From assembly GCA_021648525.1 (NCBI GenBank), contig JAKISP010000026.1, positions 1-55,163 on the forward strand: 55,163 bases of DNA, in the 5' to 3' direction. The stretch is from Gammaproteobacteria bacterium. Lineage in GTDB: Bacteria > Pseudomonadota > Gammaproteobacteria > SZUA-140. Shown one piece after another: positions 36,076 through 46,616 of this stretch (the stretch's first letter is position 1; every line of letters starts with the position of its first letter). A model generated the notes under the pieces. That model ran no database searches. It was not told the DNA's origin and worked only from the letters and a program-made list of their open reading frames with translations. Made by a program: the position numbers and the translations under genes.

Positions 36076-36492
36076 ATGAAAAAACATGAAGGGAAATGTG
36101 CTTGTGGAAATGTTGAATATTGTTTTGAGGGTGATCCAATTGATACAGCATTCTGTTATTGCCATGAGTGTCAAATACACACGGGGTCTGATAAATGGTT
36201 TGGTATTTGGGTTCCTGCTGAAACATTCAAATTCACTAAGGGTATGCCATCTACCTTTACCCGAAAAGGTGATTCTGGAAAAGAAATGCATCATAAATTC
36301 TGTGGTGAATGTGGCAGTACACTCGCTATAGATGTGACGGTGGGTAATTTTTATTCGGTGGCAGCGTCTACGTTAACAAAAGGTGAATTTTCACCCAATA
36401 TGGCGATCTATACCGCATCTGCTCCAAAGTGGGCTGTGTTTCCTGAAGGGGTACCTAAATTCGATGTACTACCACCCGATATGGGCGGTTAA
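36076..36492 (+). CDS. GFA/CENP-V family protein
   Basis: A 138-residue zinc protein of the Gfa-like family. CACGNVEYCFEG, FCYCHECQIHTG and FCGECGSTLAID give the expected Cys pairs for two zinc sites. Relatives include glutathione-dependent formaldehyde-activating enzyme, but many members have other or unknown roles, so no specific reaction is claimed. Monocistronic by position. Confidence 0.87.
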   Translation: MKKHEGKCACGNVEYCFEGDPIDTAFCYCHECQIHTGSDKWFGIWVPAETFKFTKGMPSTFTRKGDSGKEMHHKFCGECGSTLAIDVTVGNFYSVAASTLTKGEFSPNMAIYTASAPKWAVFPEGVPKFDVLPPDMGG

Positions 36493-36558
36493 ATGCATAA
36501 CGAATAAGGTGAAATTATGTGGAATAGGCGGACAGTTTTTTGCCCCGCTTATTTAATT

Positions 36559-38631
36559 TCAGGTTTTTTTCGGGCGACCCAGGAACTCTTCAAGTAACGC
36601 AGCTAGTTTCTGTTTGTTGATTGGCTTGCTTAAATAGCCATCCATTCCGGCATCCAGGCACTTTTCACGATCGCCAGATAATGCATTGCCTGTCATAGCA
36701 ATGATCGGTATTTTAATGCCATCGCTACTTTCTTCATGATTCCGTATCATGCGTGTTGCCTGATAACCATCAAGTACTGGCATCTGGCAATCTATGAAGA
36801 TGATATCATAGTGGCCAGCGATCATTTTTGTGACGGCTATTTCGCCATTATTTGCGATGTGTGAGTTGATTCCATGTTTTTGTAAGTACGATGTAATAAT
36901 CATTTGATTAACATCATTATCTTCAGCAATTAATGCGAGTGGTTGCTGTGAACTGTAGTCAATGGGGGATGTGTCAGTTTTAGTATCGATTTCATCTGGA
37001 GCAGAATGGGCCGGCAGTTCTGAGAACACAGCAGTGAACCAGAATGTACTGCCATTCCCTGGGGTGCTAGTGACACCTATTTCACCGCCCATTATTGTTG
37101 AAATTTTCTGGCAAATGGATAGTCCTAAACCGGTACCGCCATATGTGCGATTCGTTGATGCCTCTGCTTGTGAATACTCATCAAAAATACTCTTTTGTTG
37201 CGCAATGGTTAATCCTATGCCTTGATCGATTACTTTGAATAACAAAACCAGCTGGTCATCATCGTGACTTTTAACTGAAACACTTGTGGTTATTTCACCA
37301 TGATCAGTAAATTTTATCGCATTATTAATTAGATTGATTAATACCTGTTTTAGCCGTACTGGGTCACCATATAATGTGGTTGGGGTGTTAATTTGATGTT
37401 CAAGTCTTAAGTTAATCCCTTTAGATGAAGCCGTTTCTTCAAAAAGCTGATGAACCTGGTTCATTGTCTTAACTGGGGAAAATTCAATATTTTCCAGGCT
37501 CATTTTCCCAGCTTCAAGCCTGGAATAATCGAGGGTATCATTCAGTATACTGAGTAATGACTCTGTTGAACTAATAACGATTTCAGAAAAATCCTTTTGT
37601 TCTGAATTCAGCTCTGTATGAATGAGTTTATCCAGGATGCCAAGCATGCCATTGATGGGGGTTCTGATTTCATGACTCATGGTGGCAATCAGTCGACTCT
37701 TTAATGCTTCAGCAGATTTTGCAGTTGTGAGCGCGTGATCTAGATCAAGGGTCTTTGCCTTTAATTCAGAGGCAATCACCTTAAGGTCTGACGATATGAT
37801 ATTGGTTTCAATTGCTCGCCTGGCGCGGTTAGATACGGTAGCCACTAATCGCTCAGGACTGACAGGTTTTGATAAAAAATCATCGCCGCCAAACTCCATT
37901 GCGGTCATCTGCTCTTTGAGATCTGATTCCGTTGATAAAAATATAATGGGTATCCCTGAGTATTCCTCCTTTTGCCTTAGTATTCGAGCAAGCTCAGACC
38001 CTGAACATACCGGCATATATAGATCCATCAGGATTAAATCGGGCTTAAATTCATCGATAGCGATAAATGAATCTAGTGGTGAGTGGATGACTTTTGTTTT
38101 CATGCAAGCTCTACGTAGTACCATTTCATGAAATGAAGCAAGCATATCATCGTCATCTATAATTAATATTTTATAGATATGTGGTGAACGAGGAATCATC
38201 GCTTTATCGATAGTGCTACGTAGTAATGCTTTATCAATTGGTTGGGTTAGATAGTAACTTCCATTATTCCTGGTAGACTCAATTCGAGACTCAATAGTGT
38301 CTTCGATTGATATTGTGATGACAGGAATGTCTAAAGAAGAAGTTTTTGATGCTGTATTATGGTTTGCGAGTTCGGATGAGATGAGTAAAATTGAATGCGT
38401 TTCATAGAGAAGTTCTGTATCAAATTCAACCTGATTATCCAGGATGATGACGTTGTAACCATTGTCGACTACATACTGAGATAACTCATCTTCCAGATTT
38501 TTATCTATTATGTGTAAGTAAATATTATTTTTTATACTTTTTGTTTTTTCATAATCTAAAATAGATTTATCTTTTCTGCTTTGATGAAGAGTGGTTCTAT
38601 CCTTGATATGTTTGTTATGATATTTATCCAT
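36559..38631 (-). CDS. Hybrid histidine kinase, REC-REC-HisKA-HATPase-REC
   Basis: A 690-residue soluble protein. Residues about 30-140 look like a degenerate receiver (no clear phospho-Asp), and 153-270 are a receiver (ILIIDDDD; ILMDLYMPVCSG). HisKA is at about 310-375 (ATMSHEIRTPINGMLG, phospho-His in SHEIR) and the ATPase at 425-535. A C-terminal receiver (565-685) has FIDCQMPVLDG. There are no membrane segments, so input must come through the N-terminal receivers or partner proteins. It is the last gene of the long minus-strand cluster, 52 bases after the HPt gene, completing a phosphorelay with it. Confidence 0.92.
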   Translation of the reverse strand: MDKYHNKHIKDRTTLHQSRKDKSILDYEKTKSIKNNIYLHIIDKNLEDELSQYVVDNGYNVIILDNQVEFDTELLYETHSILLISSELANHNTASKTSSLDIPVITISIEDTIESRIESTRNNGSYYLTQPIDKALLRSTIDKAMIPRSPHIYKILIIDDDDMLASFHEMVLRRACMKTKVIHSPLDSFIAIDEFKPDLILMDLYMPVCSGSELARILRQKEEYSGIPIIFLSTESDLKEQMTAMEFGGDDFLSKPVSPERLVATVSNRARRAIETNIISSDLKVIASELKAKTLDLDHALTTAKSAEALKSRLIATMSHEIRTPINGMLGILDKLIHTELNSEQKDFSEIVISSTESLLSILNDTLDYSRLEAGKMSLENIEFSPVKTMNQVHQLFEETASSKGINLRLEHQINTPTTLYGDPVRLKQVLINLINNAIKFTDHGEITTSVSVKSHDDDQLVLLFKVIDQGIGLTIAQQKSIFDEYSQAEASTNRTYGGTGLGLSICQKISTIMGGEIGVTSTPGNGSTFWFTAVFSELPAHSAPDEIDTKTDTSPIDYSSQQPLALIAEDNDVNQMIITSYLQKHGINSHIANNGEIAVTKMIAGHYDIIFIDCQMPVLDGYQATRMIRNHEESSDGIKIPIIAMTGNALSGDREKCLDAGMDGYLSKPINKQKLAALLEEFLGRPKKT

Positions 38632-38683
38632 GAGAGTAGTCCAATCTGATGTTTTTAATGTAATGTGGGTTTTATGTTACGTT

Positions 38684-39034
38684 TCATATGAAGTCTGTCA
38701 GTTTTTTCCTGATATGATCGAATTCATTAAATGCATGTTGTAAGTATTCTTTCTGATTGGTGATAGAACCAGCCTTAGACTGGCTTTCAATTTCAGCACA
38801 AATTTTCGATAATTTTAATGCACCAATGTTTCCACTGCTTCCCTTTAGGCAGTGTGATTCTTCCAGCATGGCATTAATATTATTCTCTTCAAGGGCACTC
38901 AGAAGTAATGACAGGCGTTTTGGTGTATCTTCTAGATACACTTCGATAATTTCAGCAAACATCTCTTCAGTTGCCTCTTTCAGCGCTGTCAAGGCTGCAT
39001 CGTCGATAGAAGGTTCATTTAATACATTTATCAT
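38684..39034 (-). CDS. HPt phosphotransfer protein
   Basis: A 116-residue four-helix bundle. EESHCLKGSSGNIGALKLSK contains the phospho-accepting His (HCLKGSSGN). It would carry phosphate between receivers of the hybrid kinases on both sides. Its start overlaps the end of the 996-residue kinase by 20 bases, so it is translationally linked. Confidence 0.93.
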   Translation of the reverse strand: MINVLNEPSIDDAALTALKEATEEMFAEIIEVYLEDTPKRLSLLLSALEENNINAMLEESHCLKGSSGNIGALKLSKICAEIESQSKAGSITNQKEYLQHAFNEFDHIRKKLTDFI

Positions 39035-42005
39035 GAGTAACCTGTATTTTATTAGTTTTGTTATTGTTGGGTAATTTTACTTTCCTGACTGTCTTCGGGA
39101 CTGGTTCATTGCTAACCCATATATTGATCTTTGAAATCAATGTCTCTTTGTTGATTGGCTTTGACATGTAGTCATTCATTCCCACTGCAATACATTTTAT
39201 GTCATCACCATAAAGTGCATTTGCAGTTAGCGCAATAATGCTTGTGTTCTGGTTTGGCCCCTTTTCCTGTCGAATATTATTTGTTGTTTCATAACCGTCC
39301 ATTTTAGGCATTTGACAGTCCATCAATATAAGGTCAAATTTTTCATTGCGTGCTTTTTGAAGGGCTTCTTCGCCATCATCAGCGATGGTAACAGTACAAT
39401 TTAATTTTTTCAGTATTGCACTGGCGACTTTTTGATTGACCAGGTTATCTTCTGCTAGCAGTATGCTTGGATTAGTGACATTCAATGTGTTAGGGGTTTT
39501 CTTATCATTATTGATAGGAGACGCGGATGAATTCTGGTGAGCTAAACAAAAGTCAACCCAGAAGATACTGCCAGCCTGTTCATCTGAAATAACCCCTATA
39601 TTGCCATTCATTCCTGAAACTAATTGCTTGCAAATGGCAAGTCCGAGCCCCGTTCCTCCGTAATTCCTGGTGGTTGATGCATCACCTTGCATAAATGTTT
39701 CAAATATTGATGCGTGTAACTCAGGTTTGATTCCTATACCATTGTCTTTAACTTCGATATGGATATGGTCATTGTTACGATTCGTGAGGTAGGCGCTTAT
39801 ATGTAAGGTAATCCTGCCATTTTCTGTGAATTTAATTGCATTACTCAAAAGGTTTGTGAGTAATTGTTGAATCCTGGTCGGATCTCCAATCAGGATTTCG
39901 GGAAGGTTTTTAGCGATATCTATGTTTATCTCAGTGTCCCTTTTAGTCGCGGAGGGCGTTTGGTGAGAAATTATTTTTTTAATAAGATGTCGTATATTAA
40001 ACGGTATGGACTCAAAGGTAAGTTTTCCAGATTCAGATTTTGTAAAGCAGAGTAGGTCATCCAGAACTCCCATCAGGTTGTTTCCGCACTCCTGTGATGT
40101 GTTTAAATATTCTGTCTGTTCATCGGTGAGAGGGCTATCTGATAAAAGTTCAAGTGAACCCAGTATTCCATTCATTGGTGTTCGTATCTCATGACTCATA
40201 TTAGCTAAAAATTGAGATTTTGATTTGAAAGCATTGATTGCAGAGTCCCTGGTTTTTTTTAATTCGAATTCATAGTTTTTACGTTCAGTAATATCCCTTA
40301 TTGCAGCGCATATTACGGCTGTATTGTTAATCGAAAATGAACCAAATGAAACTTCAACATCGAATACTCTTCCTGAAATATCAACATGCGTCATTTCTGA
40401 TAGTTGTGAGTTTTTATTATTGTCTGTTATCTGGATGATGTCATCTGCTGTTAATTTATTATTGGACAGGCTATGGTATTTTAGCCCTGATATGGTTTCC
40501 TGGGAGTGGCCATATAATTTTAATGCAGCGCTATTAACCTCGATTATTAACTGTGTTTTTGCATCAAAGATGATAATAGCATCTGATACGGCGCTGAAAA
40601 TCTGCCTGTATTTCTCTTCATTTTCTTTTAACCTATTTTCTGAGCGCTTTCTTTTTGTGATATCGTTAAATACAACAACTGAGCCTGTAATTAGTCTGTC
40701 ATCTAAAATCGGGCGAGTAGAGTATTCAACCGGAATTGCCAGGCTATCCTTTTTCATGAACTCTGCATTATCTATATGGGCTGACTCACCCTCTGTATAT
40801 GTTCTAAATATAGGGTTTTTTTCGATATCATCATTGTTACTACTGATTATTATTTTCAATAATCTTTCACCAAGAAGTTCATCTGGATTTGAATATCCTA
40901 ACAGTTTAACAGCAGACTCATTTATAAAGGTACACACACCACCCAGATTGATACCAAATACACCCTGGTCGGTTGATTCCAGGAGCATCCTGATATGCCG
41001 ATTTAATTTCATTCGTTCATCTTCGGCCCTCATTTTTTCAGTTGTATCTTCACTAATCAATACAACTTCATCAACCTTTCCATCGCTATTGTAAACGGGG
41101 AAAATATTACTCTGGATCCAGCGATTACTACCGATAGAATCTATCAGGTCAAAAAGGGTGACTGGAATGGTAGATGATTTCCCATTAAATGCCATTTCAA
41201 TATACCTCATCAGACCTTGCCTTTTAAATTTCTCATCTTTCAATATGTTATATTTTCCTATCGCACTATCATCAATACCCCATAGTGATCTCCATGCTCC
41301 ATTGACGTTTGTCAAGATACCTTTAGTATTAAAAATCTGTATGCTGAATGGGAATTGTTCTATGCAATTAGTAAATCGAGTTGTTGATGAAGATAGCGTC
41401 TGCTCAGCAAAGATCCTTTCTGAAATATCTCTTACGATGCCAACGTGTTCATTATTGTGACTACCTTCGATATTATTAATTGATATTTCTATATCAACGC
41501 TAGAACCATCCTTTCTTCTGCCCTTGAATTCCCTGGGCCCATTCTTAATCATTCCAGGTCGTTTCGTTTCTCTGTAGTATTTTAAGTAGGTATCATGATT
41601 TGATTTATGATCCGAACACATGATTATATCAATATTTTTTCCAATAACTTCACTTTCGGAATATCCAAATATTATCTCAGATGATCTGCTGAAAAAGGTA
41701 ATGATACCCTGGCTATCGATTGTAATGATTCCATCAACTGCATTTTGAATTAATGCTTTTAGCCTGGTATTGTCTGATTTTTGTTTATTTTCGATTTCTG
41801 GAGTAACAGTAGTGTCAGGATTGCGGGTGAAAGTTATATTTTTTAGTGTTACACAGGCTGATGCAATTATTATTAACAGGGAAACTAGCAGTATCAGGTG
41901 TAATTGTGATTTGTGACTAATACCCTCTGATAGCGAAATTATTAGTGATGATATAACTAATATGGTTATCAACACTGCTATAGTTTTAATGTAATGTTTT
42001 TTCAT
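39015..42005 (-). CDS. Membrane hybrid histidine kinase with four PAS domains
   Basis: A 996-residue sensor. Two N-terminal membrane helices (about 7-27 and 36-57) have almost no periplasmic loop. Four PAS domains follow (about 85-200, 205-330, 335-455, 460-580), for example DGIITIDSQGIITFFSRSSE. HisKA has NMSHEIRTPMNGILGSLELL, the ATPase (about 705-825) has NAIKFTENGRITL and GTGLGLAICKQLV, and the receiver (about 850-970) has LMDCQMPKMDGYE. The signal is probably intracellular (redox, oxygen or a small ligand). It sits between the phosphatase gene and HPt. Confidence 0.93.
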   Translation of the reverse strand: MKKHYIKTIAVLITILVISSLIISLSEGISHKSQLHLILLVSLLIIIASACVTLKNITFTRNPDTTVTPEIENKQKSDNTRLKALIQNAVDGIITIDSQGIITFFSRSSEIIFGYSESEVIGKNIDIIMCSDHKSNHDTYLKYYRETKRPGMIKNGPREFKGRRKDGSSVDIEISINNIEGSHNNEHVGIVRDISERIFAEQTLSSSTTRFTNCIEQFPFSIQIFNTKGILTNVNGAWRSLWGIDDSAIGKYNILKDEKFKRQGLMRYIEMAFNGKSSTIPVTLFDLIDSIGSNRWIQSNIFPVYNSDGKVDEVVLISEDTTEKMRAEDERMKLNRHIRMLLESTDQGVFGINLGGVCTFINESAVKLLGYSNPDELLGERLLKIIISSNNDDIEKNPIFRTYTEGESAHIDNAEFMKKDSLAIPVEYSTRPILDDRLITGSVVVFNDITKRKRSENRLKENEEKYRQIFSAVSDAIIIFDAKTQLIIEVNSAALKLYGHSQETISGLKYHSLSNNKLTADDIIQITDNNKNSQLSEMTHVDISGRVFDVEVSFGSFSINNTAVICAAIRDITERKNYEFELKKTRDSAINAFKSKSQFLANMSHEIRTPMNGILGSLELLSDSPLTDEQTEYLNTSQECGNNLMGVLDDLLCFTKSESGKLTFESIPFNIRHLIKKIISHQTPSATKRDTEINIDIAKNLPEILIGDPTRIQQLLTNLLSNAIKFTENGRITLHISAYLTNRNNDHIHIEVKDNGIGIKPELHASIFETFMQGDASTTRNYGGTGLGLAICKQLVSGMNGNIGVISDEQAGSIFWVDFCLAHQNSSASPINNDKKTPNTLNVTNPSILLAEDNLVNQKVASAILKKLNCTVTIADDGEEALQKARNEKFDLILMDCQMPKMDGYETTNNIRQEKGPNQNTSIIALTANALYGDDIKCIAVGMNDYMSKPINKETLISKINIWVSNEPVPKTVRKVKLPNNNKTNKIQVTHDKCIK

Positions 42006-42078
42006 CTTCAGGATCCGTTGAAGGTGATGATTTTCTTGACATACATATCAAAATATTCTGGCTATTCTCATTCCCTGA

Positions 42079-43815
42079 TTACCACTGATAGTGTGCTTCA
42101 ACTCTGGTTCCTTCATTCGTGTATAGGAGGGAAGTGCAGAGCGATTTAACAAGGCTAATGCCACGGCCGTGAGCATTTCTATTTTCTTCTAGTGAGCTAG
42201 TATTGTTTGATATATCAAAGCCAGTGCCTGTGTCTTCAATAATTATGATGATATTTCCACCACTATTAGATGGTAAAGGATGATGCTTAACTGAAATGTC
42301 AATCGAGGCATTTTTTAGATTTGACAGTGCCAATTCCCTGGCATTATAGTACTCAGTAAATCCCTGAGGGTTTTCTTTGATAGAAGAATCTAATCCAAGT
42401 ATGCCATGTTCAAGTGAATTTGAATATAATTCTGAAAGTATCGTGTATATCCTTTCTCTGTGTTCTGATAATCCCTGGATTTCCATTATAGATTGAGTAA
42501 TAAGCGGGCATGGATTGGTCTGTTGTAATGCACCGGCACCCAATTTTATTGATAAACCCCAATTGACTGCTGCTAGCGCCTGGTCATTATTTTCAGTGTA
42601 TGCAGTATTGACTGTATCAAGCGGTTTTGCGGTGATTTCGATGAGTGTAATATCATCAAACTGTTCACTATTTTCGCAAAATTTATTGATAGAATTTTTT
42701 ATAGTGGAAAATGGATTACATTTATTTTGCGACTCAAGTAAAACGCTGTCTAGCCTTTCCTGCGTATACATATTTCCATGGGTATTTTGAGCTTCAACTA
42801 CACCGTCAGATACCATGTAAATTTTATCATTGGTAGCAAGCTCAAAAAACTCTACACTTCTATCAAGGTTGTCACTATTTAGAACTCCTAAGGGGAGGTG
42901 GCTTGACGATATTTTAATTGGCGGGCCGTTATTTGTGGTAATAATGATGTCAGGGTTTCCACCGTTCCAGACCGCGACTGTTCTAAACGCTTCATCAGCT
43001 TCTATCAGACATGCCGCACAAAAGAACCCTGACGGTAATGTCTCTTTTAGGCGTTTATTGATATTGTATGCGATATCACCGATAGAATAGCCCTTAGATG
43101 AAAGGCTATAAAAGGTGTCAGAGACCGGAATAGCGCCTATTGCTGCTGAAAGTCCATGGCCTGTAAAGTCACCTAGCATTACATGCATACCGCCAGATGG
43201 GGTCCGTGAACAGAGTAATATGTCACCACTAGTAATCGACATAGGCTTGAGGAGATATTTAATATTTTCTATCTCAAGATTCTCTGGATTAGTAATGTTT
43301 GTGAATATTGTTTCCGCGATTTCATGTTCTAATTGTAGTCGGCTGTGATGCTCCTGTAGTTCTGATTTACTATCAGCGATATGATTATACAATTCACGTA
43401 CGCGTACCATGGCATCAATTTTTGCTTTAATGATGGTGCTGTTGTATGGCTTTGTTATAAAATCATCACCGCCATATTCGATGCATTTTGCTAATGCATT
43501 TTCATCTGTGATCGCTGTTAGAAAAATAATAGGAACAAATATTTCGCCGCAAATTCGCTTTATCTCTACCGCTGCATCATAGCCATTCATGACTGGCATC
43601 ATGACATCCATTAATATGATATCGGGATGATCATTGGCATACATCTCAACAGCTTCTTCTCCATTTACTGCTGAAATGACGGTATAGCCTAGTTTTTTAA
43701 TTAGTGTAGACAGAATTAGTCTATTTGTCTTATCATCATCGACGATAAGGACTGAAAGGGGCAGCTGGCTCTTCGCACTTGTTACACCAGCAGTTTTAAT
43801 ACTTACATCGTCCAT
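42079..43815 (-). CDS. REC-SpoIIE phosphatase-ATPase regulator
   Basis: A 578-residue, three-domain protein. The receiver (about 18-135) has LIVDDDKTN and ILMDVMMPVMNG. The PP2C/SpoIIE phosphatase (about 190-385) has DFTGHGLSAAIG and YMVSDGVVEAQN with metal-binding Asp residues. The C-terminal GHKL ATPase (about 440-578) has SELYSNSLEHGILGLDS and GRGISLVKSL, the anti-sigma (RsbW-like) kinase type. One polypeptide thus holds both the kinase and the phosphatase of a partner switch; the substrate is probably the STAS protein encoded 45 bases upstream. Such proteins (HsbR-like) control adhesion or motility in relatives. Confidence 0.92.
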   Translation of the reverse strand: MDDVSIKTAGVTSAKSQLPLSVLIVDDDKTNRLILSTLIKKLGYTVISAVNGEEAVEMYANDHPDIILMDVMMPVMNGYDAAVEIKRICGEIFVPIIFLTAITDENALAKCIEYGGDDFITKPYNSTIIKAKIDAMVRVRELYNHIADSKSELQEHHSRLQLEHEIAETIFTNITNPENLEIENIKYLLKPMSITSGDILLCSRTPSGGMHVMLGDFTGHGLSAAIGAIPVSDTFYSLSSKGYSIGDIAYNINKRLKETLPSGFFCAACLIEADEAFRTVAVWNGGNPDIIITTNNGPPIKISSSHLPLGVLNSDNLDRSVEFFELATNDKIYMVSDGVVEAQNTHGNMYTQERLDSVLLESQNKCNPFSTIKNSINKFCENSEQFDDITLIEITAKPLDTVNTAYTENNDQALAAVNWGLSIKLGAGALQQTNPCPLITQSIMEIQGLSEHRERIYTILSELYSNSLEHGILGLDSSIKENPQGFTEYYNARELALSNLKNASIDISVKHHPLPSNSGGNIIIIIEDTGTGFDISNNTSSLEENRNAHGRGISLVKSLCTSLLYTNEGTRVEAHYQW

Positions 43816-43860
43816 GATTTAATTTTTATTTATTCCTGTCGTAGTAGTATCAGTATGGAT

Positions 43861-44169
43861 TTACTCTATTGTAAAAATTTTGTCAAAATTTGAGATTGAC
43901 AAAATATTTTTTATCTCTTTATTACAGTGTTTAAGGACAATAGCGGAACTTCCACTGCCTGTCCGCTCTTTTAAAACTAGAAGCATGCCGAGGGCTGAAC
44001 TGTCCATATATTCGGTTTGTGAAAGATTGATGATGAATTTTATGTTTCCTTTGTTCAGACAACTTTCATAAGCATCTCTAAAATCCTTATATAAATTAAA
44101 ATCGAAACGACCATTGATCGAAATGGTAAGTAATGAACCATCATTAGATAATTGAGTTGTTAGAGCCAT
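43861..44169 (-). CDS. STAS-domain anti-sigma factor antagonist
   Basis: A 102-residue STAS protein. TEYMDSSALGMLLVLKE holds the Ser phosphorylated by RsbW-like kinases (DSSALG). It is likely switched by the phosphatase/kinase protein encoded directly after it. A second STAS protein heads the cluster at 54.2 kb. Confidence 0.93.
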   Translation of the reverse strand: MALTTQLSNDGSLLTISINGRFDFNLYKDFRDAYESCLNKGNIKFIINLSQTEYMDSSALGMLLVLKERTGSGSSAIVLKHCNKEIKNILSISNFDKIFTIE

Positions 44170-44216
44170 ATTTATTTACCTGTTATTTGTAAGGCTAGTA
44201 CTTACATTGATAGGAA

Positions 44217-45440
44217 TCAGAAGAGTTCTACTTCACCTTCAACAATTGATTCCTGGTGTGCTGGTTTATCACGTTCATGATTAAAATTTGATCTTGATTC
44301 TTTTAATTTCGACTTTAATTCATTAATGGATTCATCATATGTGATTTCATGCTCTTTTGAATTTAGTTCAGAAAGGCTACTGAGTATGTCATTTGAAAAT
44401 ATTTTTAATTTTTCAAGGTAATTTTGAGATGAATCGATTTGCTGACTAACAATATCTTCAAACTGAAGACCTCGTACGGCTTTATTCACATTGTTATCAA
44501 TGTTGTCTGATATTAATGAGACTTTTCCAAGATTTTCAGAGACGCGAATGTTCATGTTCCCCACTTCTTCAAGCATCATATCGACTCTGCTTTTAGCAGA
44601 TATTGCCATATTCATGTCTTTAGATGCTACGTCACCCACAATTTTCCTGGCATCAGAGATTGATACCCTGGTTTTTTCCACATGGTTTCTGATTTCATCA
44701 TTAAATTTATTTGAATGTTGGGATAGTTTTCTAACCTCATCCGCTACCACTGCAAAACCACGACCAGCCTCACCTGCATGCGCAGCTTCGATGGCGGCGT
44801 TAAGCGCGAGCAGGCTGGTTTGGTCGGCGATGGTCTTAATATCTTCTAAGAGCTTAAATATTTCGTCCATTTGATAGACCATGTCATCTATCTTATGTAC
44901 TGTCTCAATACTCTGTTTGCTAACATTGACCAGAAGGTCAATAAAGTATGTCAGGATTTCAGAAGTTTCGTTTGCAAATTCTTTGATACCGATAGCTTTT
45001 TCATTGTCACCAGACCCCTTTAGAGATGCCCCAGATACATTGTCAATAAGTGAAACAACCATGCCTTTCTGACTCTGTATATCACTGTTTAAACCGCTAA
45101 AACTGCTTCCCAGGTTAGAGACCGCATCACCCACGACACCACGAGCCTGTTTTAGCTCCTTACATGAGCTTTCAACTTCTATATTTAGTGCATCATTTAT
45201 AATTGTTATGAAGTCGATCAAGTTTTCATGGTTTGATGTTTCAGATTGATTTTTTTCTTCCTGGGCTGCTATATTTTTGTTTATGAATGACTGTGATTTT
45301 AGTGAGGCATAAACCCATAAGGATAGCGTAATAATCAGAGCAGGGATCTCAGCTAATTTATATTCACCACTAACTAGCAGTACTATAAAAATAATGCTTA
45401 AGGTAAGTGGTAAAAAATAGCTTTTAAGGTATGCGCTCAT
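44217..45440 (-). CDS. Methyl-accepting chemotaxis protein, short
   Basis: A 407-residue receptor. Two N-terminal membrane helices (about 10-28 and 32-50) lack a sizeable periplasmic domain. The rest is a coiled coil with the receptor tip: [40 protein letters not shown]. There is no HAMP domain and the signalling helices are shorter than usual. The C-terminus is VEGEVELF; CheD ends SDIELF. It follows cheB by 72 bases, the position of an extra receptor gene in related clusters. Confidence 0.9.
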   Translation of the reverse strand: MSAYLKSYFLPLTLSIIFIVLLVSGEYKLAEIPALIITLSLWVYASLKSQSFINKNIAAQEEKNQSETSNHENLIDFITIINDALNIEVESSCKELKQARGVVGDAVSNLGSSFSGLNSDIQSQKGMVVSLIDNVSGASLKGSGDNEKAIGIKEFANETSEILTYFIDLLVNVSKQSIETVHKIDDMVYQMDEIFKLLEDIKTIADQTSLLALNAAIEAAHAGEAGRGFAVVADEVRKLSQHSNKFNDEIRNHVEKTRVSISDARKIVGDVASKDMNMAISAKSRVDMMLEEVGNMNIRVSENLGKVSLISDNIDNNVNKAVRGLQFEDIVSQQIDSSQNYLEKLKIFSNDILSSLSELNSKEHEITYDESINELKSKLKESRSNFNHERDKPAHQESIVEGEVELF

Positions 45441-45512
45441 TTTTTTTCAATGTGCCTGTCAATAACAACTACTGTAATATTTATCGGTCTCACAAAATGG
45501 AACTTTATATTA

Positions 45513-46607
45513 TTAATTATTTGATTTTTTTGTCAGTGTGATTATCTTTGCTGATACAGAATTAAGTGGCAGTACACTATCCACACCACCTAACTTTACG
45601 GCCTCACCAGGCATGCCCCATACAACACTTGTTTTTTCATCCTGAGCGATTGTGGCAGCACCTGCTTCATGTAACTCTTTCATGCCTGCCGCACCATCAT
45701 CACCCATACCAGTGAGTATTACCCCAATGGCATTATGGCCGACATTCTGGGCGACTGATCGGAACATAACATCGACAGAAGGGCGATGTCTGTTTACAAC
45801 TGGGCCATCATTTAAACGACAGATAAAACGCGCTCCATCGCGTTCAATCAATAAATGATGGCTTCCCGGTGCAATATATACATGGCCAGGCAGTATTTGT
45901 TGTCCATCGTGAGCTTCATATACTGTCATCGCTGAACAGCTATTCATTCTTTTAGCGAAAGGAGTACTAAATGCTGCTGGTATGTGTTGTGATATGACCA
46001 TTCCAGGTGCATCTGCCGGCATTTTCATTAGAACCTCTTTAATTGCCTCAGTACCACCTGTTGAAGCACCTAGTGCAATAATGGTATCGGTCGTTTTGAA
46101 ATGTCGTTTAGTGGAACGGTTATTTTTTTCCAGGATGACATCTGCTGAATTTTTAGCAGTTACTTCTCCAATTGAAGAAGCGGATTGTGTGAAGGCGTGG
46201 ACGTTTGCATTTGCGGCTGCTTTTACTTTACTGATTATTTCGTAGGTATAATCAGGTAATGAATGGGCAAGGTCTAATTTTGGTTTAGAGACGAAATCAA
46301 CCGCACCAGATTCAAGTGCTTCTAACGTGATATCCGCACCCTTTTCTGTGAGTGATGAGATCATAATGACTGGAATGGGGTGCAATCGCATTAGATTTTT
46401 AAGAAATGTGATTCCATCCATACGGGGCATTTCAACGTCGAGTGTTATTACATCTGGTTTGAGTTTTTTTATTTTTTCCCTGGCTGCGAATGGGTCCTGC
46501 GCAGTTCCAACAACCTCAATACCTCTATCAGTGGATAGTATTTCCCCAAGAAGCTTGCGAATCAGAGAAGAGTCATCAACGATGAGTACTTTTATTTTAT
46601 TTATCAT
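45513..46607 (-). CDS. cheB: Chemotaxis methylesterase CheB
   Basis: A 364-residue response regulator/methylesterase that removes methyl groups from receptor glutamates and deamidates glutamines. Receiver: [10 protein letters not shown] and [12 protein letters not shown] (phospho-Asp57). Esterase: [12 protein letters not shown] (Ser), [10 protein letters not shown] (His) and [12 protein letters not shown] (Asp). GAGGGGATG-type spacing supports ATG 46607. It lies 9 bases after cheD. Confidence 0.97.
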   Translation of the reverse strand: MINKIKVLIVDDSSLIRKLLGEILSTDRGIEVVGTAQDPFAAREKIKKLKPDVITLDVEMPRMDGITFLKNLMRLHPIPVIMISSLTEKGADITLEALESGAVDFVSKPKLDLAHSLPDYTYEIISKVKAAANANVHAFTQSASSIGEVTAKNSADVILEKNNRSTKRHFKTTDTIIALGASTGGTEAIKEVLMKMPADAPGMVISQHIPAAFSTPFAKRMNSCSAMTVYEAHDGQQILPGHVYIAPGSHHLLIERDGARFICRLNDGPVVNRHRPSVDVMFRSVAQNVGHNAIGVILTGMGDDGAAGMKELHEAGAATIAQDEKTSVVWGMPGEAVKLGGVDSVLPLNSVSAKIITLTKKSNN

Positions 46608-46616
46608 TACATCCCC

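Noticed and set aside
40324-41094. 256-residue plus-strand frame
   Set aside because: Antisense to the four-PAS kinase, whose motifs are clear.
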